Positions 37,801-52,800 of a stretch of 64,000 nucleotides of DNA are shown here, piece after piece. Each line of letters starts with the position of its first letter. Within the stretch, counting starts at the first letter, position 1. Made by a program: the position numbers and the translations under genes. This DNA is from Brachypterus glaber. Lineage: Eukaryota > Arthropoda > Insecta > Coleoptera > Kateretidae. The stretch is from NCBI GenBank assembly GCA_958510825.1, contig OY294051.1, forward strand, positions 31,375,667 through 31,439,666, written 5' to 3'. The notes below the pieces were generated by a model. It was given only the letters and a program-made list of their open reading frames with translations. It made no database searches and was not told the origin of the DNA.

Positions 37801-40800
37801 TAATTTCTTGAAGAAATAGATACATTTCCTCGCTTTCAGCAAAGCCTCCTGGATTTATTTTTAATTTATAATTTTTTGACTTTCAAGAAAATACTACTAG
37901 GAATACAAATACATTTGAGGAGCTCATTTTCATTATACAACAAGTCAATTTCTTAACCTTTTGGACTCTTTGCGTTTTAAAAATAAAATATTATTAAATT
38001 AAATAAGCTAATTTTTAAAATTCAACAAGTCCAACAAGTTAAGAAATGGACTTGTTGCGATATGAAAATAAGCTCCCCATTTAATAAATTTTAATTTATA
38101 CTGCACTATTTTAGTTAAAAGTTCTTCTTTTTTTACAATCTTTTATTTAACTTGCAATGTTTGTTATTAGTAGGTATGTATGTATGGATGTTTGTTTAAG
38201 GAAAATCTGCCAAAGTCTTTTTCGACCACTTAGAATATACTTAGAAAGCTAAAATTTGGCACACATGCTTAACTCGGCTGACAATACAATTTTATATAAA
38301 ACTCACAGTAGTTTTTTTAATTTTTACGGGCATTAATTATTGACAGTCCTTTTTTTGACAGTTCTTATTGTTGACTATTGATTAATTAATTAATTAATTA
38401 ACATTAAGAATTTGTAAAAAAAAGTAGAGCACTGGATAAGCTGCAGTAAATCTAAAAAAAAAAGGACCGTCAATAAAAACTGTGCTTATTATTCTAACGC
38501 CCTAATAAATAAAAAAATAGTACGTAGAAAAAATGGATTCCTTGAACCAAGGACACGTGTCGTTGGATATGTTCAAAGCCATATTCTGTTGTTTCAAGGC
38601 TGGCATTTTCTGGAAACAAATTCAATGTCCTTGAATAAAGAGCGCGCATTTTTATTCCAAAACCCGTGCTCTTCATTCAAGGACATTGACTTTGGTTCAA
38701 GAAAATGCCAGCCTTGAAACAAGAGAATATGGCTTTGAACATATACAATGACACGTGTCCTTGGTTCAAGGAATCCTTTTTTTCTGTGTAGTAATACAAC
38801 AATATTGACGTCGAAATTCTTAATAATTTTAATGTCAAAATTGTCAGGGGCTGCTTAAGAATAATTTCACCCAATTTTTATGAAAAAAAAATATATATAG
38901 CAAAGCTTTAATATTCAATTGTTTCTCCTTCGTGAATACTTACTTCGGGAGCATTCGATGTAGCAAAGCATCGGTTTTCTTTTTCTCTTCAGTCAACTGA
39001 TTTGTTCTTTCTTGGACCATATTTTCTAAATTATAGGCATATTTTTCCATTATGGCTAACATATTGTCAAAAATGTTTGGTTTTAGACCAGTCTATAAAA
39101 AATATTTAAAATTAAAAATTTATTATAAAATAGTTATAGATATATGCAAGTTTTAAAACGAACAATTTTAAAATACAATTTCGCACGTATTAGAAGACTT
39201 TTTCACATACGTTATAGTCCGTCCAATTATGCAAGATAGTAGTGTAAAATTCCCACGATTTTTAAGCTACATCATTGGTTAAAAACTCGTACCTTTGTAC
39301 CTTTTAACATATAAAATATTGTGACATTTTTTGTCTATGACAATGATTGACGTTCGTTAAAGCTAATAAAAGAAGAGAAAGTTACATAAAAAAATGGTTA
39401 TACTTAATGTTATTTTGTATGGTATTGAAAAAGGTACTTTTTTGGTTTATTCTTCATACACTAAATTATCATATTCTACATATTGTACAAACGTAAATTA
39501 TATTGAACACAAGGAAAACGTCAAATTTTTAGGTTACAATTACAACTTAAGGCCTATCCAGAGGCTCGCATAACAACCATTACAAGATACATGACGACAT
39601 CTGTTAAATTTGTGAGTGCCAGTCCAAAATGATCAAAATTTGCGTTACGTAATACTTGAACGTTCCCTTATGCATAAAGGCAAGAAATTTTAAGCATTGA
39701 TACAATAAAGTGTTCATCGGTGCAAAACTATTTTCAGTGTGGAAGTGAAAAACTTTTGAAATCTTATTTTTTTCCTTTAAAATTATATGCCAAATTTTAA
39801 AATGATCAAAATTTTCTAACCTGTGCCGAAAATCTGCCAAAGGGGCCCGTTACACTAATATTTACGAATTTCTACCATAAATGTGAGTCAAGCGGTAAAC
39901 AAACATTTTAAGAATGTATCAGATCGGATTTAATTTATTTTTATTTAATGCATTCTAATATTTATTCATAATATTAAAATGATTTAACTAAAACAAAACG
40001 AGCTCAGCGACAAATGACAGCTCAGCAAAGTGGCTTATTTAGGAGCTCTTGTTTGGTGCTTAGCTCGATTTGTTTTAGTTAAATCATTTTAATATTATTA
40101 AAATGCATTAAATAAAAATAAAAACGGTCAGATCTGATGCATTTTTAAAATGTTTGTTTGTTTTATGGTAGAAGTTCGTAAATTTTAGTGTTAGGGGCAA
40201 CTTTGGCGGATTTTAGGCACGGGTTAGAATCTTTTGATCATTTTGTTATTAGGCTCATAATTTTGTATGCTCAAAAGGAAAAAAATAAGACTTCGAGCCC
40301 TTTAAATATTTCACACAATAATTACAGACAATTTTCAACAATTTTTTACGATTTATGGGTAATTTTACGAATTTTAGGGGCCCAAACAGGACCCTTATAG
40401 AAGCTTGATCACTCTTATATTTTCAGAATTTTATAGTTACACCTTAATGAAAATTTTAAGATAATAAAAATTATAAGATCCACCCTAAACTTGTTATAGA
40501 ATATCGTCGTGTTACTTTCTCAACCTCGTATCTCCAAAAAATTGACTGATAACATATAAAAAGTCCAATTAACTAGTCCAATTATTTTCTAAGTTACGTT
40601 GTATTCGAGTAAAGCGGCTTTTACAGTTCGGCGATTGACGGCGTCAGCTCTTTGAGCAATCTGATTGGTTATATTCCTTATCTTCCACCGCTGACGTTCG
40701 CCTCTGAAGTTAAATTTTTTGAACTTCGGGCGGTTTGACGTCGCGTTTTGTGTTTTCAGGTTATTAAGTTGATTTGTGTAGCTGCTTTTACAAACTTTCT

Positions 40801-43800
40801 TGCTGGTTGTTCCGATCAAATTGTTCGTGAGGACTGAGTTTAGTAAAAGTCCTATTAGCTTTATATAAAATTTATTTAAATAACCATGAATTTGAAAAAA
40901 TAAATTATAAGTTTATATTATAACCTTTTATTGGCAGTTATTACCAGACCCCGGAATAAATAAGACATTGGTAGTATATACCAGTACCGGCAGTAGCGGA
41001 GATCGCTGGTGACGGCTGATACAGATTGGTGGGGATATTCCGCTAATGCCAAACGCTGAACTGTAAAAGCCGCTTAATAAAATGGATTTTGTAAGTTACA
41101 AGTTATTATGTACAGAGATTGGTATAAGGAACCGAAAATCGATTTTTTGGTGTTGCGAGGTTAAGAAAGTAATACGACGATATATTGGTTTATCATTTTT
41201 ACCTGTAACTCTTTTAGTATGACCCGAACATATCGAATATCAGGTCTGGACTCAGGTTCCTCGCACCAACACGATTTTAGACATTTTATAATGTAATCAG
41301 CAACCCCTAAATTATCCAGAGGAGGCCTAAACGGAACGTCTCTTATTTCTTTTTTTACTTCATTAATAATTTCTAAAAAATAACTTTTATTGTAAAATTA
41401 TTTAAATAAATAATGAAGAAACCAAAAATATATACGAAAAATGTAGTCTGGTAAAGAATAAATAACAATTTTTAAATATGAATAATTATGAACAATTTTA
41501 AGTACTGAAAACTTTTTGAAATAACTGTGGAATTAAAAAAAATGTTTGGTGAAAAGTTTTAAAAGGTAGCCCATGTGCAACCAACTTTGTAAGATTAAAG
41601 GATAAATGAAAAAGAATTTTCCTACGATCTACTATGAAAATGACATTTAGCACACTCTTTTGTTCTTTAGAAAACGCCTCATATCGCACTAGTTTGATAT
41701 TTTTATATTACACTCGTATGATATTTATGTATGAAGGTTCGCCTAATTTTATTTAGATATTTACCTCGTAGATTCTACGAATTTTATTCACCTTGTTTTA
41801 TAAACCATTTTCCACCTTTCACCACAGCCTTTTATATCTTTTAAGAGTTTTAATCCAAATATTTCTGTTTTTCATGTCAAAAATAAAAACTGTAGTTACT
41901 ATAACGTTACTATTTTGACCATTACTGTCTAGTCTAGACAGTCTAGATCTTATGAAAATTACTTAATTTTTTATTTAGTTACCTTACATTACATAAAAAA
42001 CATCAAAATACACAGTATTTTTCTTATGAAATGTAAAACAGTACAATTTACTGTCTTATATTTAATTTATTAAGCAAATTCAAGTTTGCATTTATTTAGG
42101 AATAGGCAACCCATTAACAGCTATGTATTGTGTTAAATATAAAACCAAGAAAACTATAGCTAAATGAAAATCATATTTCCTGTTTGACATACCTATAAAT
42201 TTGTATGCTATTTATAATTATTTTGTGCTTTGCTTTTATTAAAAATTAATAAAAATTAGAAAATTTTAAAATAAGAAACTTCATATTTTTTCGGTATCGT
42301 AGGAAAAATAGTGTACATAACTCGTTGGAAGGTGTATTTTATACACTCGTGGGGTTTCCTCACTCGCCTGGCGCCTCGTTCGTAAACCTTCCCACTCGCG
42401 TGAAATATGTCACTTTACACACTAGGTATGTAATATACTAGTGTTATAACTGAAGAGGCCAGTAGCTCGAAACTGCAGTCTGCCAATATCACTCCGTATN
42501 NNNNNNNNNNNNNNNNNNNNNNNNNNNNNNNNNNNNNNNNNNNNNNNNNNNNNNNNNNNNNNNNNNNNNNNNNNNNNNNNNNNNNNNNNNNNNNNNNNNN
42601 NNNNNNNNNNNNNNNNNNNNNNNNNNNNNNNNNNNNNNNNNNNNNNNNNNNNNNNNNNNNNNNNNNNNNNNNNNNNNNNNNNNNNNNNNNNNNNNNNNNC
42701 CAAACCATTATGGACTATGTAATTTTTACTGTTCCGGTCTATGCAAAATATTACCATTACGGACTATGTAATCTTTATCATTCCGGTCTATGGCAACATA
42801 TTACCATTTACGGACTATGTAATTTAATGTAATTTATTTTTACTGTGTAGGTTTTAGAAGTTACTTTCAGACAGTCGATGTCATGAGCCCGTTATAGGGC
42901 TCCACAAAACTCTAAAAGGACCATTTTTGAGACCTGGATCATGTTTTTGGTCAATAATGTATGAAATTAACTTGATGAAGTGCTGTTTTTTCTTAAGAAC
43001 GGCATTATTGTATAATAAAAAAAATAATTATATTCCCTAACGTTGATTTAAGTGAAAATAAAAAAGTTTTTTACTCACTTTTAAAATCAGTTACATTGGC
43101 GTGGGTAAAATATATTGAATATATTCATCTAACTTTATTCAAGTTTAATATAGCTAAATATTTTTGTATAATTAAACATAATTAATAAATAATATTAAAA
43201 TTAACTTACCCCTAGGTTCCAGACCACTTTTACCCCATGGTCCATTTTTTCCGATGATTTCATATAAAACAATCCCAAAAGAATATACATCTCCTTTCTG
43301 TGTACCCCTTGAGGGCGGTGAAGGATCCCTTAATAATTCTGGAGCTCTCCATAACGATCTTCTTAGTTCTTTGGCTTCAAACTCTGGATCATTACAATCT
43401 AAAAAAAAAACGAAACATAAAAAAACTAAAATTTTAAATTCAATTGGTCAAAAATTGCATTACATAAAAACTGCAGTTTTCATGGCATGCCTAAAAATTG
43501 AATTAGAACAGTCCTTATTAGGGACTTTTTATTATAAAACGTCGTATCTAAATTATATCAACTTTAAGGGATTAAGTAATTGTTTTTAAATTAGTAACAA
43601 AGATACGTCTTTATTGTTGTATAAATTAAGAAGTCTTGATAATAAACATAAGGAATTTACATATCGGACATTATTGAATTATAATACAAAATATATTTAC
43701 AAAAAAGTACCAACGTTGCAACGTTTCGAAGGTGTTATTCTACCTTTTTCTTTAGGGTAAAAGAATAAAAATAGAAATAAAAAATAAAGTCAAATCGGAT

Positions 43801-46800
43801 TCATCGTTTAATTTTTAGCACGATTTAAGTGTAAGGCGAGTGTAAGTACACTTACAAAATGTAACTTTCCAGTTTCATTGGGATATATTGGAAAAAAAAT
43901 CTCGCAAATCTATTAGGAGTTTATTGTACATAAAATGCCAAATAGAAATATAATAATAACACATTCTGGGCACGTTTTTTGCAGGGATCAGTATAAATAC
44001 ATATGTATACCTACTGTATAAGTAAGTGTCAAGGGTAAAATGATTCAAACATTGAAAATTGACCCATTTAGGTATTTTGATTGATTTTTTTTTTTTTATA
44101 ACTTGGGTATAGGGTGATTTAAAAATAAGTACAAAAATTGTAATTTAGGTTCCGAGAAACTTAGGTCCTAAGTATATTTAAGTTACCAGATTCCTAAGAT
44201 TTAAATAAAAATATAATTATTATAAAATTTTATAGGTAAATTTCTGTAAAATTAACCTTGTTTTTGAATGCGCGCCAACCCAATAAAATAACAAGAAGCG
44301 TACGCTTGATATAGTACTCCGCATGAAAGAAAGTCTCCGACGGAAGGGGAAGGAATCATTCGCGCTCTATTCTTTCCGTCAAGAGCGTTATAAGCAACGA
44401 ACTAATAACTCTTCTTTCTAGAATACGCATACCGTTAAAATAAAGTATCGCCAACATCTACGTTTATTTGTAAACAAATAGTAGGTATATTCAGGCCTGA
44501 ACAATAACAGTTGCCAGTAACTGGTATTGTTGTCTCTGTTAGAACAAAGATGTGCGAGTAAAACAGACGAATGTTTATGTTGCCGACGTTTTTGTGAGTT
44601 TTAACGAATGAAATGCCTATTCTAGAGAGGAGTTATTAATTCGTTGGTTATAAGGCGTGCGTGCCTACAACAAGCCTCCCACTTGCACACACATTTCAAA
44701 CATATTTCTCGTAGCCACAGATCCGTGCGTCAAACTATATTACTTATCCACTATTTAATTGGTTGTAATTTCGCGCATGCGAAAAAGAATATTGTTAGAT
44801 TTAGATGTTTAAGCCACAGAGATGCATATAATCTGATATATTTAGCTTATTTTATAATTCGCAAAGACCAAATTACATCAGAATGAAGGGTGGATGATCG
44901 ACTTCATTTCTTTTCAATGGGTCCTAACATTTTTTTATACTTAACGCTATACGAGTAGCAACTGCAAATTTATTTGTAATATATTTTTAATATTTTCAGC
45001 GTCCAATGGAAATGCAGGACCGTAGATGAGTGGACATGCGACCAAGCTAGAAGACAGTCAACATTATCAAGGTAGGCTAAGTTTTTAAAACTTTCGCATG
45101 GGTCATATGTCAGCAATAAAATAAAAACGTGTAATCTTTAGAAAAGGGAGTATACGAATACAAAACTAAAAATAGTATGGTGCGTTTTTTAATTAATGTA
45201 AAAAAATCCTGTAATATTAATCAAAAACTTTTTACATATACCAAATATAACTACGAAAGCACGGCTAGTTAGGACTTACGTTTGAACTCGTGTAACCCAA
45301 AATCCGATATTTGTAACACCCATCTGTTATCAATGAGGCAATTACTTGATGTTAGGTTTCCATGAGAGACAATTTCGCTGTCATGTAAATAAATCATTCC
45401 CTAAAATTATCAAATATGGTAAAAAATATATCACAAACAAACATTAAGTAGCTATCTTCATTTAAAACATGCCTTTTGAAGTGCATTTTTCCAGTTTTAA
45501 GGAGTCTTCTACCTTCAAATTTTATAAATAATCTTTTTTTTTAAGATTTTTTTGTATAGAAAGAAAATATATATAATTGTGAAATTTTGTTGGTATATTT
45601 ATTTATATTCAGAGAATACAAAAAAAAATAAATTTTTAAATTGTCATTTTTTTAGCCATTTTTTTGAAAACATCAAAAATTGACTGAAAAAAAAAGATGA
45701 AATATTTTTCAGTATTAAAGTCGCTATAGCCCGAACTAAAAGATTTTTTTTGGCCAAAAAATAACAAAAACCTGGACGTTTTTCAATAATTTTCAAGATT
45801 TTTTAAAACGTTCGCCAATTCGTTATTTTTTGGCGAAACAATTTTCTTCTAGTTTGGGCTATAGCGATTTCAATAGTGAATAATATCCCATTTTATTTCC
45901 CATTTTATTTTATTTTATTTTATTTTTCAGTCGATTCAAACGGCCGAAATCATGGCGTCTACCGTTTTTTTATGTTTTTCTCAAAAAAATTGTATGGCCA
46001 AAAAATGGCACTTTAAATTTTTTTTTGTTTTCTTTGAATACAGGATGATTAGGTGTGTTAATAAAAACTGACATACTTTTAAAATATCTGTGATTAACGA
46101 TGAGACAAACATGTTATCCAAATTAACATTTTCATTGACTAAGACATCCTCCAATGACCCCCGTGCACTGTACGCTGTTAAAATGGCGACATTACCGTGA
46201 TCTACACTTGCCCCAATAAACGGTGTTAGATTTTCGTGTCTTACTTCACGAATCTGAAAACAATATTAATTATTAGCTGTTTTTATGCTAAATGTAATAC
46301 AAGGTGAACTAAAATAAATTCACTCTGTATGTTATTTTGAAAAATCAAACCTGTTTTAGTTCTTTTCTTATGGATCTTGTTAAGTCTACGGATTTTTTAT
46401 TAAGGTATTTGATGGCGACAATGTTTCCTTTATACAAGCCCACTGTGGTATAAGCCCTTTTTGGTGATTGGTCGGAAATGTCCAGAAGGCTGCTGCTGGT
46501 TGGGGCGTGAAAAACACTGTGTCTACATACACGAATCTGTAATTAATAGTATATTAAAGTACTAGTTTCTTAACATAGTACTTTAGTAAACTCGCCGCAA
46601 GCGGCTCGTTTTCTAAACTTGTACTTTTGCGCTAAAAACGTGTTATGAAACGAATGCTTTATACAATTTTCTCTATTACGCTCTAAAATTTTAAAAAGCT
46701 TACATTCAAATTGATGACTGATTTAGGGATTTTTGTTTCGGGTTGGCATTACAGTTTTCGCCTTTAAAATTTTGGGAACAAATATTATTTTGATATATTT

Positions 46801-49800
46801 TATAGTCATGTCTTCTCTTTTTCACTGCAAGTAACTAAGCCACAATTTTAACAAGGTAAAAAATAACCTAAACACAAAATTTTGTAGAAAGTTGAACTTT
46901 AACGGAAAACGCCAAGCGATAGGCTTTTGTCTGTTGCCAACCCAAAAGAAAAAAAAGTAGAAACCTCTTATGGGCCTATAAGAACACGCAAAATTCGTGT
47001 GATTATGAGCTTATAAGAGTCGCAAAATAGAAAAAAAATTAACACTGGTAGAAGGTAAAACCTTCGGACTGTGACCAGCGGAAAAATAAAGCAAGCGAGA
47101 AAATATTTTCTTTGCTGTGGCTTACTGTTCATTTTTAGAGCACTCAGAAAATTTCGTTGTATTTTTAATACTGAATGTTATTTGTTAATACATACATATT
47201 TTTTATTTATATCGCCACCATTGTTATTTAATACTTTACGAGAGGCTGACCGCGTCTGAAGTTCCTTCGGAGTTCCTCCGAGTTCTTCGGAGTTCCTCCA
47301 AGTTCCTTGGGAGTTCTTCCTGTGTTCCTTAAGAGTTCCTCTCTGGAAGGGGTAATTTTGCTCGTTTTTATCAAACATGGCGCCCCTGCGAAAAAAAATT
47401 GGCGCGTAGGTGACTTAAAAAATACTGACTTCTTAAGAGTTACTCCGGAGTTCCTCCAGAGTTTCTCCGAATTCCTCAGAGTTCCTCCAGAGTTTCTCCT
47501 GTGTTCCTTTGGCTTGTATAAAAGATTTCCTCGCGGTCAGCCCCTCGATACTTTACTTGTGATATTAAATACTGCAATGTGTGTATTTTTTACAAAATGT
47601 TGTCATACTAATTTAGAGACCGTGCTGGATCCACACGCAACATGTGTTTATTAATACTATAACATTTGGTTAATTATATCACAGTTATAGTTTGGTATAC
47701 TTTAAGTTGTAGTTATTGATCTAGTTTAAAGTATGTTACAGTATTTAGTAAAATAACAATTGGTAAATAATATCAAAATTTTGATTAGTAATAATACAGA
47801 GGAAAGTAAAAAAAAGGATCGATTATTTTATCAGTGTGTAATTGTGTGTAGTTGTAATCTTTATATTAACACTAATCAAAATTTTGGTATTATTTACCGA
47901 TTGTTAATTTTTCTGAATACTGTAACATAGTTTAAACTAGATCAGTAATACAACTGAACAACAACTCAAAGTATACCATACTATAAGGGTGATATGCTTC
48001 ACCAAATGTTATAGTAATTTTTACTATAACATGCTAGTATTAATAAACACATATTGCGTGGGGATCCAAATGTACCAGCACGGTCTCTATGTTAGTATGA
48101 CCACATTTTGTATACAATACACACATTGCAGTATTTAATATCGCAAGTAAAGTATTAAATACCAATGGTGGCGATATAAATAACAAATATGTATTTACAA
48201 ATAAAATTTAGTATTAAAATTACAATGACATTTTCTGAGGGTTTTCAAAAAACAAAATATAATTTGGCGAGACCCAATTTTTTTTTAAAGCAAATGTTCA
48301 TATAACTTTTTTTCATTTTTTAGGGAAAAAATCAGATGTTAAAATATATATTTTTTTCCTTTATTTTTTTATTGAAACAAATGAAAATAGATTTTCTGGC
48401 TTGTGCCTACTACGTCGTAGAATATTTAGAAATTTGTTTTATATTAAAAAGTATATTTACACCCTAATTAGTAAAAATATTTGGTCTCATAAAATATTCT
48501 ATTTTTTGAAAATTAAATTATCATACATGATAATTAGTAAATATTAATTACGCAATAAAGACTGATAATAGCCATAAATTTTAAACTATATATAGGTATA
48601 GCTAATATCATTTTAGGCACGTGTTTGACCATAAATATTGCTCATTATTGGCCTGATTTTGAAATCAGGTAATCCGGTATTTATTTGTTTATCAATTAAT
48701 TTTTTAGTAAATATTGTAAAATTTAAATGGATATTAAACTTGATCAATAAATAAAATCAATGGCTGCGTTTAGTGGAAACAGCAAAACTCATCGAAACTC
48801 ATCGAAAGCTGTCAAATCACTACTGAACGCTATGATGAGTTTCGATTGACAGATGTCGTGGCAATCATTCATTGATTTTTTAAAAGCGCTGGAATGAACT
48901 TTTTGTGCTATTTCTAACCTCAAATGGTGGTTGTGACAAGTGACAGATATTAGCCGTTCAGAAGTTTGCTAGCAAAACTTATCATTTGATGACTTTTGAT
49001 TAGTTTTGCAGTTTCCATTGAACGCTGCCAATTGTACAAGAAACTGGGATTTAGGATTTGTACACTGAAAAATTTTAGCGGTATAATTGCACGATTTATA
49101 GAATTCTATAGTGCATGGAGTCCGCATACCAGTAGTGTCATCTGTTAAAACTTATGTGAACTTTTAAATATGGCCGCGGTTAAACTCGTATATTGCAAAC
49201 ATTCTAAGTAATAAAATAACTGCTGTGTGTATATTTTGATTCAGAAATCAATTCTGAGAACAAGCATGTACCACTTGTCAAATTTTGACAGATCATTTAA
49301 TTTTTTAGTTAAATCTTCATTTTAAATCTTTTGTGTTTTAGTGCCAAGTTCTTCCAAAAAAAAACTATGCATGTGTAGTATCAAAATGTTCGCAAGAAAA
49401 TTCTCTTTCATGTTAACCTAATGAGCCACCCTCTTTCCATTTGAAAAAAATGACTTATGGATCAAAGTATGATTTTCAAACCTTTAAGAGCCCACCAAAT
49501 TTAGAGTTTTGGGAAAACAATCAAAATAGCGTTTTTATGAAGATACTAGACCAACAATTAAGCGAATAAGCTAATTTAAGGCAGATATAAAATAAAATTT
49601 TAAATAAAAAATTACATGACCTGTCAAAAATTGACAAATGGCACATGCTTGTTCTCAGAATAGATTTTTAAATCGAAATATGTAAAAATATACAGGGTGT
49701 TCCATTTAAAAATCGAAAGTTCGATTCATTTTCGGTGAAACCGGAAGTGCCAAAAAATGTCTAACCTTGTCAAAAAATCCTAAATTATACATAATATAGC

Positions 49801-52800
49801 TCCTGCAAATTTAACGATCCTACATAAAAAAGTAAAAAAGTTAAGGGGGGTGAACCACCTTCCTGAAACAACCGGTATAACAGAACAGAACAAATACCCA
49901 TATATATGGGTATTTGTTCTGTTCTGTTATACCGGTATATATATATTAAAACTTTTGCAAAACTCAGGACCGTTAGGGAAAACATAAGGGACTAAAACTT
50001 TGTATTTTATATGATTCTTGATAAACTACTTATCTATCTCATATTTATATTTGCAAATTAACTTAATATACATAAATATAGCTACCTACTATATCTACCT
50101 TCTTACCATATTTTTATTTTTAGTAACTTCTGTATGTTCGGTTGGTATGATTGTTACATCTTTTATTTCGATTTTCCACAGAAGACAGGCTAATTTCTGT
50201 TCATATCTATAATGCCTACACAAAATAAGATAATTTAGTTATAATAAAAACAAATTGGCTATGGGGAAAAAATTAAGTATATAGGATTTCTAGTATATGA
50301 TGTCATTAATTTTAAGGGGTGATTCTACATAGGAAAATATGAAAAAAAGTTCCTATAAACATATGTCTAAAAATGCTTCGTAAGGGAGCTAAGCCCCTTT
50401 GAAAGTGGCTAAAAAATTTGGTTTTCAATGTAAAATTACCTTAATAAGGCACATCTTCATATGCTAGGTCTTATTTAAACTTATTTTAAACAGAGTTGTG
50501 CAAAACTGAGGGGCCTTATTAGTTTTTTGTCCCAAACTTTTTTTGGAATATGATTCCTCGGGTCAAAATACATAAAAAAGTTAGTGTTGTTCTAATACTG
50601 AACTGCCCTACTACGCTAGAAAGCAGTAACTTCATTTGTCGCATAGCAGCGTTTTCAAAATATTACATCAAAACGTCACTAGGCGACAAATGGAGTTACT
50701 ACTTTCTAGCGTAGTCGGGAAGTGTAGGATTAACCGTTTTCGAGGAAAATTTATTTGAAGGTGAAATTTCACGGATCGAGGACGAAAAATTAAGTACTAA
50801 TATGTTTAAAATCAAATTTTAATGATGCAGAGTTATTCTATATCAAAAACTAAGAAAAAAAGTTTCTATACATGTAGGTCGAAAAATCTCTTTTAAAGCT
50901 ACTATGGCCCTTTAAAAATGGTGCATTTTTAGGAGCCCATAGCTTCCTTAGGATTGATTTTTGGAAGTACCTGTATATAAGGTTTTTTCTTTGTTTTTGA
51001 TGTACATTCACATTACATTAATGAAATTTAGGTTTTCAACATTTTAGTATTGAATTTTTCGTCCTCGAACCTTCAAATTATTTTTTCTCGAAAACGGTTA
51101 ATCCTACAGTATTAGAACAGGAGTATGTATTTTGACCTGAGGAATCATATGACAATAATAAAATTACAAAAAAGTTACACAGAAAAAAGTTTGGGACATT
51201 AAACTAATAAGGCCACCCAGTTTCGCACACCGCTGGTTAAAATAAGTTTATAAAAATAACATACGAAGATGAACCTTATTAAAATGCATTTTTTTTCTGA
51301 CTAAATTTTTTAATATAATTTTATAATTTTTGTTAAAATTTGTGCAATCAAAATGTTCCAAAGATATCGAATAAACAATAATTTAACAATTTTTTGAAGA
51401 TTTTCTTTAAATCATTCTAATAGCTTGTCATAAACTATAATTTCGCCGTTCTTTCACACGGTTTTGGAGTATATTTTTGCAAGGGTCTTTGGGAATTTGA
51501 GATTTTTTTTTGTGCGTTCCTGTATGCTAGGCCTATGGCCAAATTTAATTAAATTCAAAAAGAAAGTTTAAGCTCATAGTACCTTTTAACCTTAAACTTT
51601 CTTGAAAAATAATAAATTACGTAAGTCTTAAAGCAGTAGCATTTCGAAACACTTCACTTCTTCTGAATGTAAATTGGCGTCCAGGAGATAAAAATTAAAA
51701 ATATTTTTTTATGAAATTGCTCATCAACCGTTACTGAGCTCGTGGGATACGGTCAAATTTTTCCGTCCTATTTGGAAATGTTTAAATATAGTATATTTTT
51801 CGTTACGAGATTACAATTTATATTTATTTGTTTTTAATGTGTTAAATAAAAAGGTCAGGACCTTTAATTTAGTAGAGTCAAATAATAAATGTAAATTGCA
51901 ATAAATGCACACGGGCTGATGTTTTAAAGGGTAGCAGTGGATGGTAACGGCATACTCCTTAGTTTTCACCGGGTGATTTGCGTAAAGGGTGTCCGCCATC
52001 TTGAATTTTAGGTGTATTCGCTAAATATTGTGGACCAATTTGCTTTATTTATTGCCACTAAAAACTCATTTTTGGAAAAAATTTGCGACTATGATCGTTT
52101 TTTGCCTGTGGTCTTTATTACGATTATTATGTTGGTTTTTTCTTTGAAAAACACCGATATATATACATATGTATAGTTAATATGTACAGTTAGTATTGTT
52201 GGGTGTAACAAATTAGTCCTCAAATGGTTCGATTTAGTGACCTTTATAAAAATTTCCCTCATAATTCGGCAAAATTATTCCGTAAGCCTATGTTTCTGTG
52301 TTTATTTTCAACGTTGATGAGTCATAACTGAGTTTACGCCGACTACTGATTATAATCTCAACGAGGATTCAGGTCTAAGAGCTGAAGTAAGTAAGTAAGT
52401 AAGTGTTTTGAAAGCTGATAAATATCCTGGTGCTCCTCTGGCCAGAATTTACCCCTATATATTATAATAGTTTCCGGCTGGTCATCGAAGATCGGAAATT
52501 AAAGTTGAAATGAAAAGCTTATGGAAATCATGAAAATGCATGTATGAAAAACGAGTTCCATGTAAAAATGTAACGAAAACAAAAAGCTTAAACATTCAAT
52601 TTTTAACCGTTTTGGTCTAAAATTCACTCGTAAATTCGATAATTCGAGAATTCTAGAACGCTTTGAGCTAAACACTTCAAATTTAGGCTACGATTGCTTA
52701 TGGTTAAAATCGGAATGAGATAAAACTATTACAAATAAAAGTAAAAATCGGAAAAATAAACATTTTTTAAATAGGGAAGAAGTTTTTTTTTATGAACTTT

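Noticed and set aside
42415..42757. Two minus-strand frames of 97 and 111 codons
   Set aside because: Most of their length is the 200-N gap.
47178..47654. Frames across the minisatellite on both strands
   Set aside because: They reflect the 11-12 bp repeat unit of a TIR element, not a protein.
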